From NCBI GenBank assembly GCA_015143295.1, contig CM026568.1, positions 16,250,607-16,314,606 on the forward strand: a stretch of 64,000 bases of DNA, given 5' to 3'. This document shows, piece by piece, positions 25,868-36,709 of this stretch (position 1 is the stretch's first letter; each line of letters starts with the position of its first letter). The notes beneath the pieces were generated by a model, which did no database searches, was not told the DNA's origin, and saw nothing but the letters and a program-made list of their open reading frames with translations. Source of the DNA: Tetracentron sinense (Eukaryota > Streptophyta > Magnoliopsida > Trochodendrales > Trochodendraceae). The position numbers and the translations under genes were made by a program.

Positions 25868-26177
25868 GAGATCAATCACAACCAATTGTGATTGAACTCA
25901 CAGAGAGTTCAATTGCACCATAAGCCAACATGTATCCCTTTTAATCCTTATTAACTATGGTTAACAATATAACCTTGGTTTTAAACAAAATATTTGACTA
26001 TGGTTCAAAATATTTAAACCTTAGGGTTAATATTTTTTTAAACATTGAGATTATATTATTGAAACTCAAGAGTTAGTAAATCTTAACCATAATTAGTAAG
26101 GGTTAAAAGGGACACATGTTAGCCCGTGCGATTGAACTCTCCCCGGGTCCAATCGCAATTGGCTGTGATTCACTCTC
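25868..26177. mobile_element. Mutator-like MITE nested in the hAT element
   Basis: The long inverted arms start GAGATCAATCACAACCAATT and, from the right end, GAGAGTGAATCACAGCCAAT. Both continue through AGAGTTCAAT and CATGTATCCC/CATGTGTCCC into TTAACCATAG-like words. Flanking 9-mers TAGGAATGG and TGGTAATGG (25859-25867, 26178-26186) agree at 7 of 9 positions, consistent with a Mutator-type duplication. A partial further copy lies at about 26330-26440. Confidence 0.65.
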
Positions 26178-26329
26178 TGGTAATGGAGGCCCTTGCCACA
26201 TGCTTTGAGTTTGAATATGTCCAATTGCGAGAACTTAAGATTGCACTCACTCACAAAGGGGCAGGAATCGAAGTGGGAGGATTAATATTTTTTAAATATA
26301 TTTTTTCCAAAACCAAGGTTAGATTGTTG

Positions 26330-26440
26330 GACCCAAAACATTAGTGAATCTTAACTATAGTTAATCGGGTTTAAAAGAGACACGTGTTGACTTGTGGTGT
26401 GATTGAACTCTCTCGAGTTTATTCACAATTGACTTGATCC
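26330..26440. repeat. Half copy of the Mutator-like MITE
   Basis: GAATCTTAACTATAGTTAAT, then AAAAGAGACACGTGTTGACT and GATTGAACTCTCTCGAG repeat the right arm of the neighbouring MITE. No left arm is seen. Confidence 0.5.
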
Positions 26441-26909
26441 CAAGTCACTTTAACAAAATATTTATTATACTAAGTTGATTAATTATTTAATTGGACATAA
26501 TTAATCATGGACAATAGAGAGTTGCCCCTAAAAAATATACTATGTTATTTAATTATTTAATATAACATAGCCATGAGACAATTGTCCCTTGAACTTTTGG
26601 AATAAAATATTTTTTATATCATATTTTTTAATTATTTAATAGGGCGAGTCTATAGAGTAAGGGAAAAGTTGTCTCATAATCAAGGAGAAACAATATCCGT
26701 AAATTATGTACGAAATATATACATGAAATGGTCTAATAACTTAGTCATCAAATTTTTTTTTTGAGGCTACACCCCCCTGAATCCCTAGGCCCATAATATT
26801 TCATACCCACATAATAATTCTTTCCAAATCTATCAACAATTAATATCATTTTCAATTAACTTGTGCCCCCACTCCTAGAAAAACTTGGCTCCGCCCTGCT
26901 AAGGAGCAT

Positions 26910-27494
26910 CAAGATCAATGCTTCTTGCACATCTTGCTTGACATGCAGATCTCAAGTTAGGCCGTAATCGCTCAATCTATCAACCACTCACACTGAAACA
27001 AGGTTTTTTGGTCGTTGAAACGAATCACCCTATTTCAACATTTAAATTAATCCGAGACCTGCAAACATATGAGAATGGTATAGGGCTTGTGTCGGATGTC
27101 GAATCCTCACTCGGGGTTAGTTAGGTTAGTGCAATAAAGAAAATAAAATAAAATAAAATAAAGAAAAGATTAAAATGGTGGAGAGATGAGAAGGGTGGAT
27201 TGATTTTTAAAACAAATTTTTTTTTTAAGAGATTATCAAGATCTACTAATGAAATAAATAACTTAAATTAAAAGGCATGATATGTAAGCACAAACTAACC
27301 AACATTAAAGAATTTATTAATTAAACCACAAGTCACTACAAGCCTTTAATTAAAATTAATGCAAGAACAACCTTAAAAAAATGTCAAATGTGACAATGTA
27401 TTGCTCCCACCGGTGTAGGTGATTGCCAGAGATGTGTCCACCTTGATGAGGTTGAGAAGCCGTGAGATGAGAGGGGACTTGAGAGATGAGAGAG

Positions 27495-27525
<31 letters not shown>

Positions 27526-28640
27526 AAGGGATTGAGAAATGAGAGAGAGATGAGAAGAGAAGTTAAGGGGGAAGGAACCATTTTTTAGAGGAAGAGATGG
27601 TGTAGGTTATATAGGATCATAGTTAGGGTTTGGAGAGAAAGAGTGTGTGATGAGATGGACGGCTAGGATTTCGTAGAGAAAAAGAGAAATTAGGGTTTCA
27701 CTTTTGAAAAGTGAGTTGTTACGATGAGAGAGAAATTAGGAAAGAAAGTAAGAAATGGAAGAGGATTAGGGTTTTGAAAGAAAATGAGATGGGTGGCTAG
27801 GATTAGAGTTTGGTGATATGGGTGGCTAAGATTTACTAGAAGGTGGTGGCTAGGTTTAGCAAAAAGAGATGGGATTAGGGTTTTGAACTAACTAGGGTTT
27901 TGAAAAGTAAGGATGGACGGCTAAGATGATTAAGGTTGGACGAATAAGATTAGGAGGGAGAGATTAGGGTTTTGAGAAATAAAAGAGAAAAAGAAGAGAA
28001 AATGATGGCAGAGGGTTTTGAACTCTGGTCTCTAACATAGACTCCCATAGATTTCACAAACTAAGCAAGCTTTTCTCCTTTGTCTTGTATAGTGATCTTT
28101 ATTACTCAAGTCCTCTTTCTTGGAAATCGACTCTTCAGCTCCCTAGGCCTCATTATGTAATTGTGATCTCTTGGCTTAGCCCATACTTGGCCTGCATCTA
28201 CTTGGTATAGCCTGTTGGCTCTTTAGTCTTCAGTAATGGGCTTTGATGCTTAACTACGGTCTCCGGTCCTTGAAAATCTTCCAGTTAGGGTTCCTAAGAC
28301 AGTTAAAACACGTAATGAGAGTTTATTGAAATGGCTCAGTATCTAGACTTTTAGAAATGTGTTTAAACTATGCAAATATACCATTTTTACCAGAAATGTG
28401 TGTGTTATGCAATGGAGTGAACTCTTACGTAAAAAAGTTTGTAAAAATGCAAGTTTTACGTAAAAGAGTGCGATAATGCTAAAAAGATAATCGTGAAAAA
28501 CAAACACTTTTAAGCGAATATCACACACCACCATCATAGAAAGATGTTAAGGACATGCTCCCCATGACATGAGGTCCTTGGTTCAAGCCCAAGAAGGAGA
28601 TGCCCCAAATATATTTAAAAGGCAGTTCCCTAAGTATGGA
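26910..28640. other. Intergenic stretch with GA-rich, AGGGTTT-rich DNA
   Basis: It contains an AATAA-type short repeat at about 27140-27165, a GA tract at about 27503-27525, and many TTAGGGTTT words at about 27600-27990, interspersed rather than in a telomeric array. A GGTTCAAGCCC word near 28570 resembles a tRNA/SINE B box without the rest of a tRNA. No gene is supported. Confidence 0.5.
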
Positions 28641-29164
28641 TTTTTCACTACAACAAAACAACCGTATAACAATAGAAATTTTCCATACCTGATATAATTT
28701 TCCCGTGTCTAATACTATTAGACATGGAAATAATAACCGTGCCTAAACCGTGACAGTTGCTCTCGTCACTGATATTATTAGATACAGAAATAATTATTTG
28801 TTTCTAATACTATTATTAGAAACAAAATTATTTTCGCGTCTAATGATCATTATTCGTAAATGTAAAAACATATATGACGTCACAATGTTTCGTGTCAAAT
28901 GATAATATTAGACACGAAAATATTTTGGTAGCTAAATATGTCAGCAACGGAAATAATTCCGTGTCTAATATTGACATGAAATTATTTCTATGTCTAATAC
29001 TATTATGCAACATTACTATTTCTGTCACCTTTAACATTAGAGACGGAAATAATTTCGTCTCTGATACTAATTTTTTTTTTTTACAACCAGTATCTTGAAT
29101 CCAATAACTTGTTTTTCAAAAAACCTGTAACCTTCTTTCAAACATTTCACATAATAGACAGATT

Positions 29165-29280
29165 CATATCCACATCTATATGCATATCCACATCTATACA
29201 TCCACATCCACGTCCACATCCACATCCACATCCACATCCATAACTATATCTATATCTATACTTTCAACATCCACAACTAT
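29165..29280. repeat. CACATC-type hexamer array in the CACTA element
   Basis: About 110 bp of CACATC/TATATC variants, most regular in the middle (ATCCACATCCACATCCAC). Confidence 0.85.
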
Positions 29281-29288
29281 AAGTTAAA

Positions 29289-29504
29289 TTAAATTTTCTT
29301 TGTAAATCTAATTTTGAGCCTCTGATAAACAGCCTTGTCATGTTCAGCAAGCAAACACAACTCCCTCGCAATAGCCTTGTCTTCGGGTGCATATTTACGG
29401 GCCTTAAGAAAATCTTCCCGAGCAGCATCTGTTTGCCTGAGTTCTCCTCTAGCTTTTCCTCGTCTGAATAGTGTTGTGACATTGTTCTCATGCTCCCCTA
29501 GTAC
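29289..29504 (-). pseudogene. Captured exon of a TWD1/FKBP42-like TPR immunophilin
   Basis: The minus-strand frame reads TLFRRGKARGELRQ, then DAAREDFLKARKYAPEDKAI and LAEHDKAVYQ. This matches the last TPR and following helix of TWISTED DWARF 1 (FKBP42), recalled as ALFRRGKAKAELGQ...ARDDFRKAQKYAPDDKAI...LAEQEKALYQ. The homology begins directly after an intact splice acceptor (CTTTCAG|GTACTAGG, acceptor at 29505). The similarity stops at about VYQ, after which the frame ends, so the C-terminal calmodulin-binding and membrane parts are absent, as are the FKBP domain and earlier TPRs. The fragment lies inside the CACTA element, so it is best read as transposon gene capture. It may be transcribed but is unlikely to make a working protein. 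Confidence 0.75.
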
Positions 29505-30332
29505 CTGAAAGCCTAACATTCAATTTCCTTGAATCAAGATTTGATAGTGCATAACAAATGAGCTAAAAATGGAATTGAAAAATATTTACTTCTTCTTAAG
29601 TTCAAATTCAAGTTTTTCCATATCCAGAGCAATGACTATAAACAATTAGCGTTTGAAGCGTTGGATGAGAAATAATTTGATGCTATTGGAGAATCCAAAA
29701 GGATAATCAGTGGGATTATTTCACATTCTGATGGAGAATAATTAATGTAAAAACTGCATACAATCATTTTGTAAGATTAGATTAAAAAAAAGTAATTTAT
29801 TGATTAATAAACAAACCAGTATCCATATATTTCACATAAAATAACAATAAAAAAAAAACCAAAAAAAAAAGTAGCAAAGAAAACAAGTGAGAACTACAGC
29901 TAAGCCTTATATTTATTACAACCTAGTATCAAAACTAAAGTGACAAAAATTAACGTGCTTTCCTTCCACTAGAAATTGATAGATCGGGCAGCTCCAAGAG
30001 CACATTTAGGAAGATCAAATCCATGTAGCCGTGACATAATGCTTATCGAATCCATCGCAAATCAAATGTTCGTACACACTGTGTCGTATCCAATAATATC
30101 GATTACTACATTTTTTACACGGACACTTGATAGTACTGTCAGGTTATGGTGACTAACTAAATGCAAAATCCAAGAAATTATTTACACACGTTTTATAAAT
30201 ATCACTCAATCTGTTTATAGAAACCCAACTTTTATCCATGGTCACTTTATCAGGTCTCACAATCAATCACTAACAACAAAAGATAATATATACATGTCAT
30301 TAGTGATTGATACAGAAATGACACCAGAATAA

Positions 30333-30674
30333 TTAGGGTAATGCATGCATGCACCATGGTTGTTGAATACTTATTGGGTGGGGTGTTCCTATCCCATTCA
30401 GGAATACATAATTCCCAAGAATCAGTACCGCACTTGCTTTGTTCAATTTTAAGGAAATTTCGGCAGCATCTCTCCATAGCTCTCCAAGTGCAAAATTCAG
30501 ACAAGGGGCAGATGCATTCCTTGTCCTAATATGTACCCAGAGAACAATAGAGATGACTGACGAAAAAATTCCCAAAATTGAGTGTGCACGGGCGACTAAC
30601 ACATGCTTCAGGATTATGCATTCCCAAACTGTCCACACGGACAATTCAATAATCTTTTGTAAACAAATGCTCAT
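30333..30674 (-). other. Unassigned open frame in the CACTA element, possible second captured fragment
   Basis: A 113-codon minus-strand frame contains LGELWRDAAEISLKLNKASA and VLILGNYVFLNG, which look more protein-like than the surrounding AT-rich DNA. I do not recognise the family. A resemblance to single-strand-binding (OSB-like) folds crossed my mind but is not supported. Another frame on the same strand is also open here, so coding is uncertain. Confidence 0.25.
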
Positions 30675-31809
30675 CTTGACATACAGTACAGATCAGTTGT
30701 TAGAGGTAATGTAGTCTACGTAGTAACTAAACATCGTAATCTACAACGAATCCGTCTATAGTGATGGTAAGAGAGACACTTATCCGACAATCATCTTGAA
30801 TGAGAGATCTAAGTTTCAATGAATGCACATTCACAATGACCTTGAGGGATACAAGAATCATTATGAAACTTACAATTGAATGATCAGAACTGTAAAATCA
30901 TAATCAACAGAAATCCTATCAATAATGTAAAACAACCCACATTCATCAATATAAAATTGTTCTCATCAATATTAGGCAATAAACATAATATTTAGCATAA
31001 ATAAAAATAAAATTTCCAAATATATATTCTCTTAAACAGATTTCAGTTTCCATAAACATAGGATGTGCAATACACCTGAGGCAAACAAGAACATAACTAA
31101 CCCTAACGAGGTAGTAGTAATTATCCATAAACATAGCAGTTGGATATTTACCAACAAATATCTAACTGCCCTGACAAAGGAATTTATGCTACTTTTGTTG
31201 TCCTGCATATTTTTCAATGGGTTGGTGACCATCAAATAAGCTAGACTCATAACCACATCATAAATTAGGTTAATTTTAACTCAGATGTACAAAGCGATGT
31301 ATACAACCCCCACTCTTGATTTGGTGTAGTGGGCATTAAAAAATTGTTACACCCATTGATTAAGGTGTGAGATAAGCACAATAGGGGTAATGTACACTGC
31401 CTATTTGACTGTATATTGGGAATGCAATGGTTCGTATACCTTACCCATGATGGTATGACAAATTCACTGCTTGTACATCTATTGGTGGAAATGTTTTCTT
31501 TCGTAAAGCAACCCTAATTCAGACCATTCCAAGGAACTAGCTGATTATAGCTATATTCTTCTAGGTCTCATCTTTCCCCTAATCCACATTTGTCTTGATA
31601 TTTAAAAAATAAACCACTACCCACCAACTTGACATTAACCCTCCTTTATTCGAGCTTAGGATCGAAAATGCAACCTAAAAAGCAACACGAACTGTGACGA
31701 AGTAGAAATTTATTCTTAAGTAAAAATAAGAGTTTATGATTTATTTAAGGTTTATATTGTTAGGGTTTATTCAATTTTGGGTTTTAGGATTTAGAATGGG
31801 TGTAGGATT

Positions 31810-34234
31810 TGTCAGCACCCAATTTTTACACCCCATTTTAACCATGGTTAATTAACTTAACCATGATTAGTACAACCTGACCCTAGGTCTACCCCACCTA
31901 AACCCTAGGACAACCTTAGTTAAACCTTAGGTAGCCCTAAGCTTAGCCCTAGGTGGTCCTAAGCCCAAATCCTAGGTAGCCCTGGCCTAACCCTAGTAAG
32001 CCCTAGGTATACCCAAGCCCTTAAGGGCCTAAAACCCATAGGCAAGCCCTGGGCCCAAGAATCCAACCTTGGTAGAGGGGCCTGGCCCTTGAAAATTCAA
32101 ATTTCATTAGTGTCAGTAGTCTCTCTACCGACATTGGTTTTTGGTCTAGTTTTTGAGTGGCGGTAGATTATCTACCGCTATACCTGCTGTTACATGTTTT
32201 TAGATCTACAGCCCCACCCCTTGCACCACCTACCACTCCAGGCCACCCCCACGCCTTTGAACACCCTCAGGGACTCCCCCATGCGTGTGCAACCTCATCA
32301 ACACTCGTCCTAATTCCCCTTGAGTCCCCACCTCTTTTGCCTATAAAGCCAATACCCCCATTCACTATAAACCCAAGCCAAAAAATCTCGTAGGGAATCC
32401 CTGATAGTCTTCAAACTCCTTAGAAGCTCCAACCCTCCAAAATCTCTCAGAATTCGAAGGCCACACCGCTGTTGCAGAGCACCACCGCGGAGCCACCACC
32501 GTGCAGATAGACCAGCAGGGTAGGGACTATCCCTACCCCCTTATTTCTTGTACTTGAGCCCCTTGTGAACCCTTGGTCCATTTCCAGGGGGGGTTTTGTA
32601 GGAGGGGTTCCCTACCTCCTCCATATGCAGTGGAACCTTCACAAGTCTCGCACGACCTTCCACACCATCACATATTGTGCACAGACCCCCCACTCCACCT
32701 CCACCAACTTCTAGGGGTTTCTTAGATCATGAAGAACTCCCTAGACGTGTTGTGGTACAGCCCTAGTAGCCTTTTTGCATTTTCTGGAAAAATTGATAGT
32801 GGCGGTAGAATAATTACCGCCACTTTCGACACTTTTGTTGTAGAGGCTCTAGGCCACAAATGGTGAGGCACTGGTCCATTCCATGGCTTGTTTTGGGTCC
32901 TTAACACTCTCACCTATCATCCTTGAGCTTTCCAAGCTCCAGGGGTTTGCTTAGCTATGGTTAAAATAGGCAAAAAGAAAATTGCCCAGAATGTCAGTAA
33001 ATACATTACCGACATTCTGGATTCTGTAAACCAATGGGTTTGGGACCTTTGTGGGTCTCATTTGATCCAAGCCCGGGACCCAAGACAAGGCCCAGGACGC
33101 ATGGCAACATACCCGTACTCTCCCCTAGGTCCACCAGCCCACGTGGCATCACCCTGGACCTCCCCCATGCAAAGCAAAGCTGTTGTTCCTGTAATACAGG
33201 AATGTCGGCATTTGGATCACCGACATTATCAATTTATACAGGATTGAGAATGACGGTAATCCAATTACCACCATTCTTTGTATTGCGTAAACAGTGGCTT
33301 TGCTCCCAGGCCCAGGGCCAAAATCAAGATCCATTGAGGCCCACTGAGCCCTTGACATCCATGCCTAGACCCATCTTTGAGCCTTGCCCTTGATTTTAAC
33401 TGGGGTTAGTCCAACCCCGATTAGTTTTTAACCCTAGTTAAGCTTACCTCATTCGGGAAATGCACATAAAATCATAAAAATCCAAAAAATAGAAAACAAA
33501 CTCAACATGGACCAAAAATGACTTATTACCTTAGTCTTAACTGTAGTTAATCCTTAACCATGGTTAGCTAAACCCTGGTTAGTTTAACCATGGTCAAGCC
33601 TCCCTATCTTGGCTAAACACCCACATAAAATACCAAAAAATATGAAAAATCAAAAAAATCCAAAAAATCCAAAAAGATACTCACTAGGCTTTTTTTTTTA
33701 AACTTTGGTTAGTCCTTAACCATAGTTACACCCTTCTAACCATGGTTAGACTCAACCCTTGAGCACTTGACCTCCCAGTCAACTAAATCCTAGCCCTTCG
33801 GGCTAGACCCTTGATCACCCTATGCACACACACACATACCCCTAGCCTTGGCACGGGCTCATGTGCCAGAACTACACTCGGTCTGATCTCACCCAATGTG
33901 AGTACATAGGCAATCCTACTCGGGTTTGACCCTAGTCATCTAGCTTTCTCTTTTTCTTGGATTAGCATTCACTTAAATACTTCGGCATTTTAACTAATAT
34001 TGAGATTAAATATTGGCTTAATTTTAGGGAGTAAGTAACCGTTATAAAACGGGGGTCCTGAGGTGCCTAACACCTTCCACAGGGCTTAATCGAACCGCTT
34101 ACCCTAACTCTGATATACCATTTGCCTTATCCATAACAATCAATTCGGGACCTATCCCTAAGAATGAATAGGTGGTGACTCTCAATCAAACGATACCTTT
34201 GTGAAATTGGGGTAGGAAAAATCCCATGCTCACA
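31810..34234 (+). mobile_element. Solo gypsy-type LTR (2425 bp) nested in the CACTA element
   Basis: It begins TGTCAGCACCCAATTTTTAC and ends ATCCCATGCTCACA. GGATT stands on both sides (31805-31809, 34235-34239), so the borders are firm. It has a TATA box in CCTATAAAGCC (about 32339-32349, plus orientation). The U5-side text GGGGTCCTGAGGTGCCTAAC is familiar from plant gypsy (Tat/Ogre-like) LTRs. The family name is inferred from that alone. It contains many CCATGGTTA words and six spaced palindromes, listed separately. It is a solo LTR with no coding part, probably moderately young given its matching duplication. Confidence 0.85.
32111..33275. repeat. Six spaced imperfect palindromes inside the LTR
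   Basis: Units at 32111-32133, 32159-32178, 32799-32823, 32990-33016, 33201-33227 and 33249-33275. Examples are GGCGGTAGATTATCTACCGC, and GTGGCGGTAGA paired with TTACCGCCAC. All share the core GGTA(G/A)A...T(C/T)TACC or GTCGG...CCGAC, and each can form a short hairpin of about 8-11 bp stem. Confidence 0.7.
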
Positions 34235-34632
34235 GGATTAGGGTTAATTTACTAAGGGATTAGGTTGATAAACCTCCATGATTCACTAGGATTAGTACTA
34301 GGGTTTATGGAATACTGAGGGTTTCTTAGGACTTTTCAGCATTAGATGATTATGACTTCTATTGAAAATTGAAATATCGATTATCTATAAGACTACAACA
34401 AAGATTAGACTACTAATTAGGGTTTCTAATGATTAAGCTATTTTTTAGCTTCAATGAAAAGAAATCATACAAAAAACAATCCTACAAAGATTGCTCAAAC
34501 AAACCTAGTAGTTCATTGGATTAGAAAAAAAAAGTAAGAGAACATAAAAATCAGTAGGTACCTAGCAAATCTCAGCTCTGAGTGGCATGGAGTTGGTGGC
34601 GCCGATGAACCTGCACAGAGTCCAAGTGAGTT

Positions 34633-35000
34633 AGATAACATAGAAGGAGAGAGAGAAATTAGAGCAGAGGGAAAGATAGAGAGAGAGCTCAGTACAAAGA
34701 GACAGAGAGAGAGAGGTTGGTAGAGAGGGAGAGAGTGAGAGACGGTAGAGGGATAGAGAGAGAAGGAGAGTTTGGTAGAGAGAGATAGATAGCTCGATAG
34801 AGAGAGAGAGTGAGAGAGACAAAGAGAGAGAGAGGTAGAGATATAGAGAGAGAGATAGAGATATAGGGACTTGCAGTGGAGGTCGGAGCTAGACGGTGGC
34901 GGTGGTCGGAGCTAGGTGGCTGCGGTGATCGGAGCTGGTCGGCGGCGGTGGTCGGAGCTGGTCGGAGAAGGAGAGAGAGAGAAACAGGCGCGATAGAGAA
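34633..35000. repeat. GA-rich tract and GGTCGGAGCT minisatellite in the CACTA element
   Basis: An impure (GA)n/GATA-like tract covers about 34633-34866. It is followed by about five copies of GGTCGGAGCTxG-like units alternating with GGCGG (about 34878-34965). Frames across it are simple-sequence artefacts. Confidence 0.8.
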
Positions 35001-35344
35001 CAATAATTGGGGGGAAACCGCAATGAGTTTCGCGGGTCAGGGATCAGCAAAATGTAAACATAGTATTAAAAACGGAAAAATTTCCGTGTCCAATGATCAT
35101 TTAAATTAGACACGGAAATATTTCCGTCCCTAACACCAATATCCGTGTCTAATACTATTAGACATGGAAAATATACCATCTCTAATAAATTTTATTATTC
35201 ATAAAATTGATGTAAATCTTGGAATAATTATTAGATACAGAATGTTAGTGGCGTCCAAATTTCCGTGTCTAAAGATAGGTATTAGACAGAAAACTTTCCG
35301 TGTCTATAATTCCATTGCTATATGGTAGATATTTTGTAGTGTTT

Positions 35345-36300
35345 TGTTCCCTACATATGATCATCAATTGTCTATGGTTAGTCGATTGGTAAAGGTGAGT
35401 TGACTCTGCTTGCTACATCATCATCAAGGGTAAACGTTATCCCTAGGCTACCATCATGAGAGGGACACACCTTGTCATCTGAGTGGAAGGTCAAGTATGT
35501 GGATTTTTTCATAAAATAAACATAAAAGAAAAGAAATCTGTAAGCACTTCTTTGATCATACTATGTAGAAAATAATGAAGGGTTAAGGGAAGAGGGGCTT
35601 AAATCATATAGATCTATTATTTGTTGGGATTTTTAAGATACCCCTCATATTATCTTACATTTAGGAATACCCGCTCCTTTTTGACAATTAAAAATCTTAA
35701 TACTTGGAACAGTTTCTAGATACTTTAAGTAATAAACCCCTGACACTCCATCTCTTGCTTCAATGGTGGGGTGTTGTGATGCAACCCAAGATTTGGAAGC
35801 TTATATTTTGAGATGTATTATGTTATTTGTAAGTGAGAAGTATAATATCAAGACTCATGATCCATTTATCTATAATCCATGCTCTAACTATCCATTTAAT
35901 CAATCCATATACCCATTCAACAAGTCAAAGACTTTCCACCTTGATATTAATGTTACCTAATGTTTAGTTGTATAAAGTGATGTTTTCCCATATTTTAGTT
36001 GTAGTGAGTGGACTTAATTAATGAGTTTGATGTTTCTCCATGATAGTGAGTTTTGTAGTAGTTTTCCATTTGAGATCTTGTTCTCTATATATACTTAAGA
36101 AATGAAATGAGAAATAACTCTTTTAAAATAGATATATTATATTATAAGCTTGTTGACTTATTTCAAGTTTAGTTATTCTCTTGGGAGATAACTTGTTGAA
36201 TTTGGGTGTTGAGGAGTCCAACTTGCTGAGTTTGAGCCTTTTTATACTATAAAACGACTAAGTCTTTCATGGTTTTTCTTTAATTAATAAAACCACCCCA
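35345..36300. other. Intergenic stretch, nothing recognised
   Basis: AT-rich DNA between the CACTA element and the SINE pair. No exon could be supported. Confidence 0.5.
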
Positions 36301-36317
36301 AAATCATCCTGCATCAC

Positions 36318-36438
36318 GTGGCCTCCCTCAAGTGAGAGGTATCGGGATCTAATCCCACCAAGTTGATGCGTTCCAAGAGCTCCAATCCTCAAGCTAACCA
36401 TTGACCACTAACTGTAGGTAAATGATCTCCGAACCAAA
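36318..36438 (+). mobile_element. SINE copy (same family as 25.6 kb)
   Basis: Body GTGGCCTCCCTCAAGTGAGA, GGGATCTAATCCCACCAAG, then CTAACCATTGACCACTAACT, ending in GAACCAAAAAAAAA. The flanks TAATAAAACC (left) and TAATAAACCC (right) look like an imperfect target duplication. The exact left end is approximate. Confidence 0.6.
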
Positions 36439-36544
36439 AAAAAAGTAATAAACCCTTACTTTTTTCCAAAAGTATTGTGAAATTTATGTCAACTTAAAAC
36501 CCTAAAGAGGTAATATATGGTTTTTCAAGTAAGTATTGAGGAAA

Positions 36545-36701
36545 CACCCTGCCTCTTGCGCCAGTTGTGGGGCGTGGTCTCTCTGTTGAGGGAGATCCGG
36601 GATCCAATCCCCCTCGGATGATGAGTCCGCAAGAGTTTTAATCCTCAAACTATCCACTAACCATACTAACATAGGAAAATGATAACCGAAGCAAAAAAAA
36701 G
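36545..36701 (+). mobile_element. SINE copy with imperfect 11-bp target duplication
   Basis: Body GGCGTGGTCTCTCTGTTGAG, GGGATCCAATCCCCCTCG, GATGAGTCCGCAAGAG, CTATCCACTAACCATACTAA and an A-tail. The flanks read GTATTGAGGAA (left) and GTATTAAGGAA (right), 10 of 11 matching. It lies only about 110 bp from the previous copy, in the same orientation. Confidence 0.7.
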
Positions 36702-36709
36702 GTATTAAG

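Larger units (their letters stand above)
25770..26898. mobile_element. Non-autonomous hAT element with 8-bp target duplication
   Basis: The left end is CAGGGGCGGAGTCAG and the right end reads CTTGGCTCCGCCCTG, which are near-perfect inverted repeats. CTAAGGAG is duplicated at 25762-25769 and 26899-26906. Ends of the CAGGGGCGGA type with 8-bp duplications are known from plant hAT elements. No transposase frame is present. The right half (about 26500-26890) resembles the smaller copy at 46833-47210. A MITE is nested at 25868-26177. Confidence 0.88.
28646..35341. mobile_element. Non-autonomous CACTA (En/Spm) element, 6.7 kb
   Basis: The left end is CACTACAACAAAACAACC and the right end reads TAGATATTTTGTAGTG. 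The inverted similarity continues for about 34 bp (CCGTATAACAATAGAA against CCATATAGCAATGGAA). TTT is duplicated on both sides (28643-28645, 35342-35344), as usual for CACTA elements. Sub-terminal repeats of CCGTGTCTAATACTATTAGA type are dense at about 28700-29070 and 35070-35310. No transposase is recognised, so it would need help from another element. It carries a captured TWD1-like exon (29289-29504), an unassigned frame (30333-30674), a hexamer array, a solo LTR (31810-34234) and a GA-rich tract. Confidence 0.92.

Noticed and set aside
27600-27990. TTAGGGTTT words as an interstitial telomere
   Set aside because: The words are scattered among GA-rich DNA and not arranged as a TTTAGGG tandem array.
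28560-28600. tRNA-like word GGTTCAAGCCC
   Set aside because: No cloverleaf can be drawn around it. It may be a B box of a decayed SINE, but no tail or duplication was found.
29165-29280. Regular short repeats as a possible CRISPR array
   Set aside because: A continuous hexamer microsatellite in plant DNA without spacers; CRISPR arrays are not expected here.
34631-35003. Serine/leucine-rich frames in the GA tract
   Set aside because: Simple-sequence artefacts inside the CACTA element.
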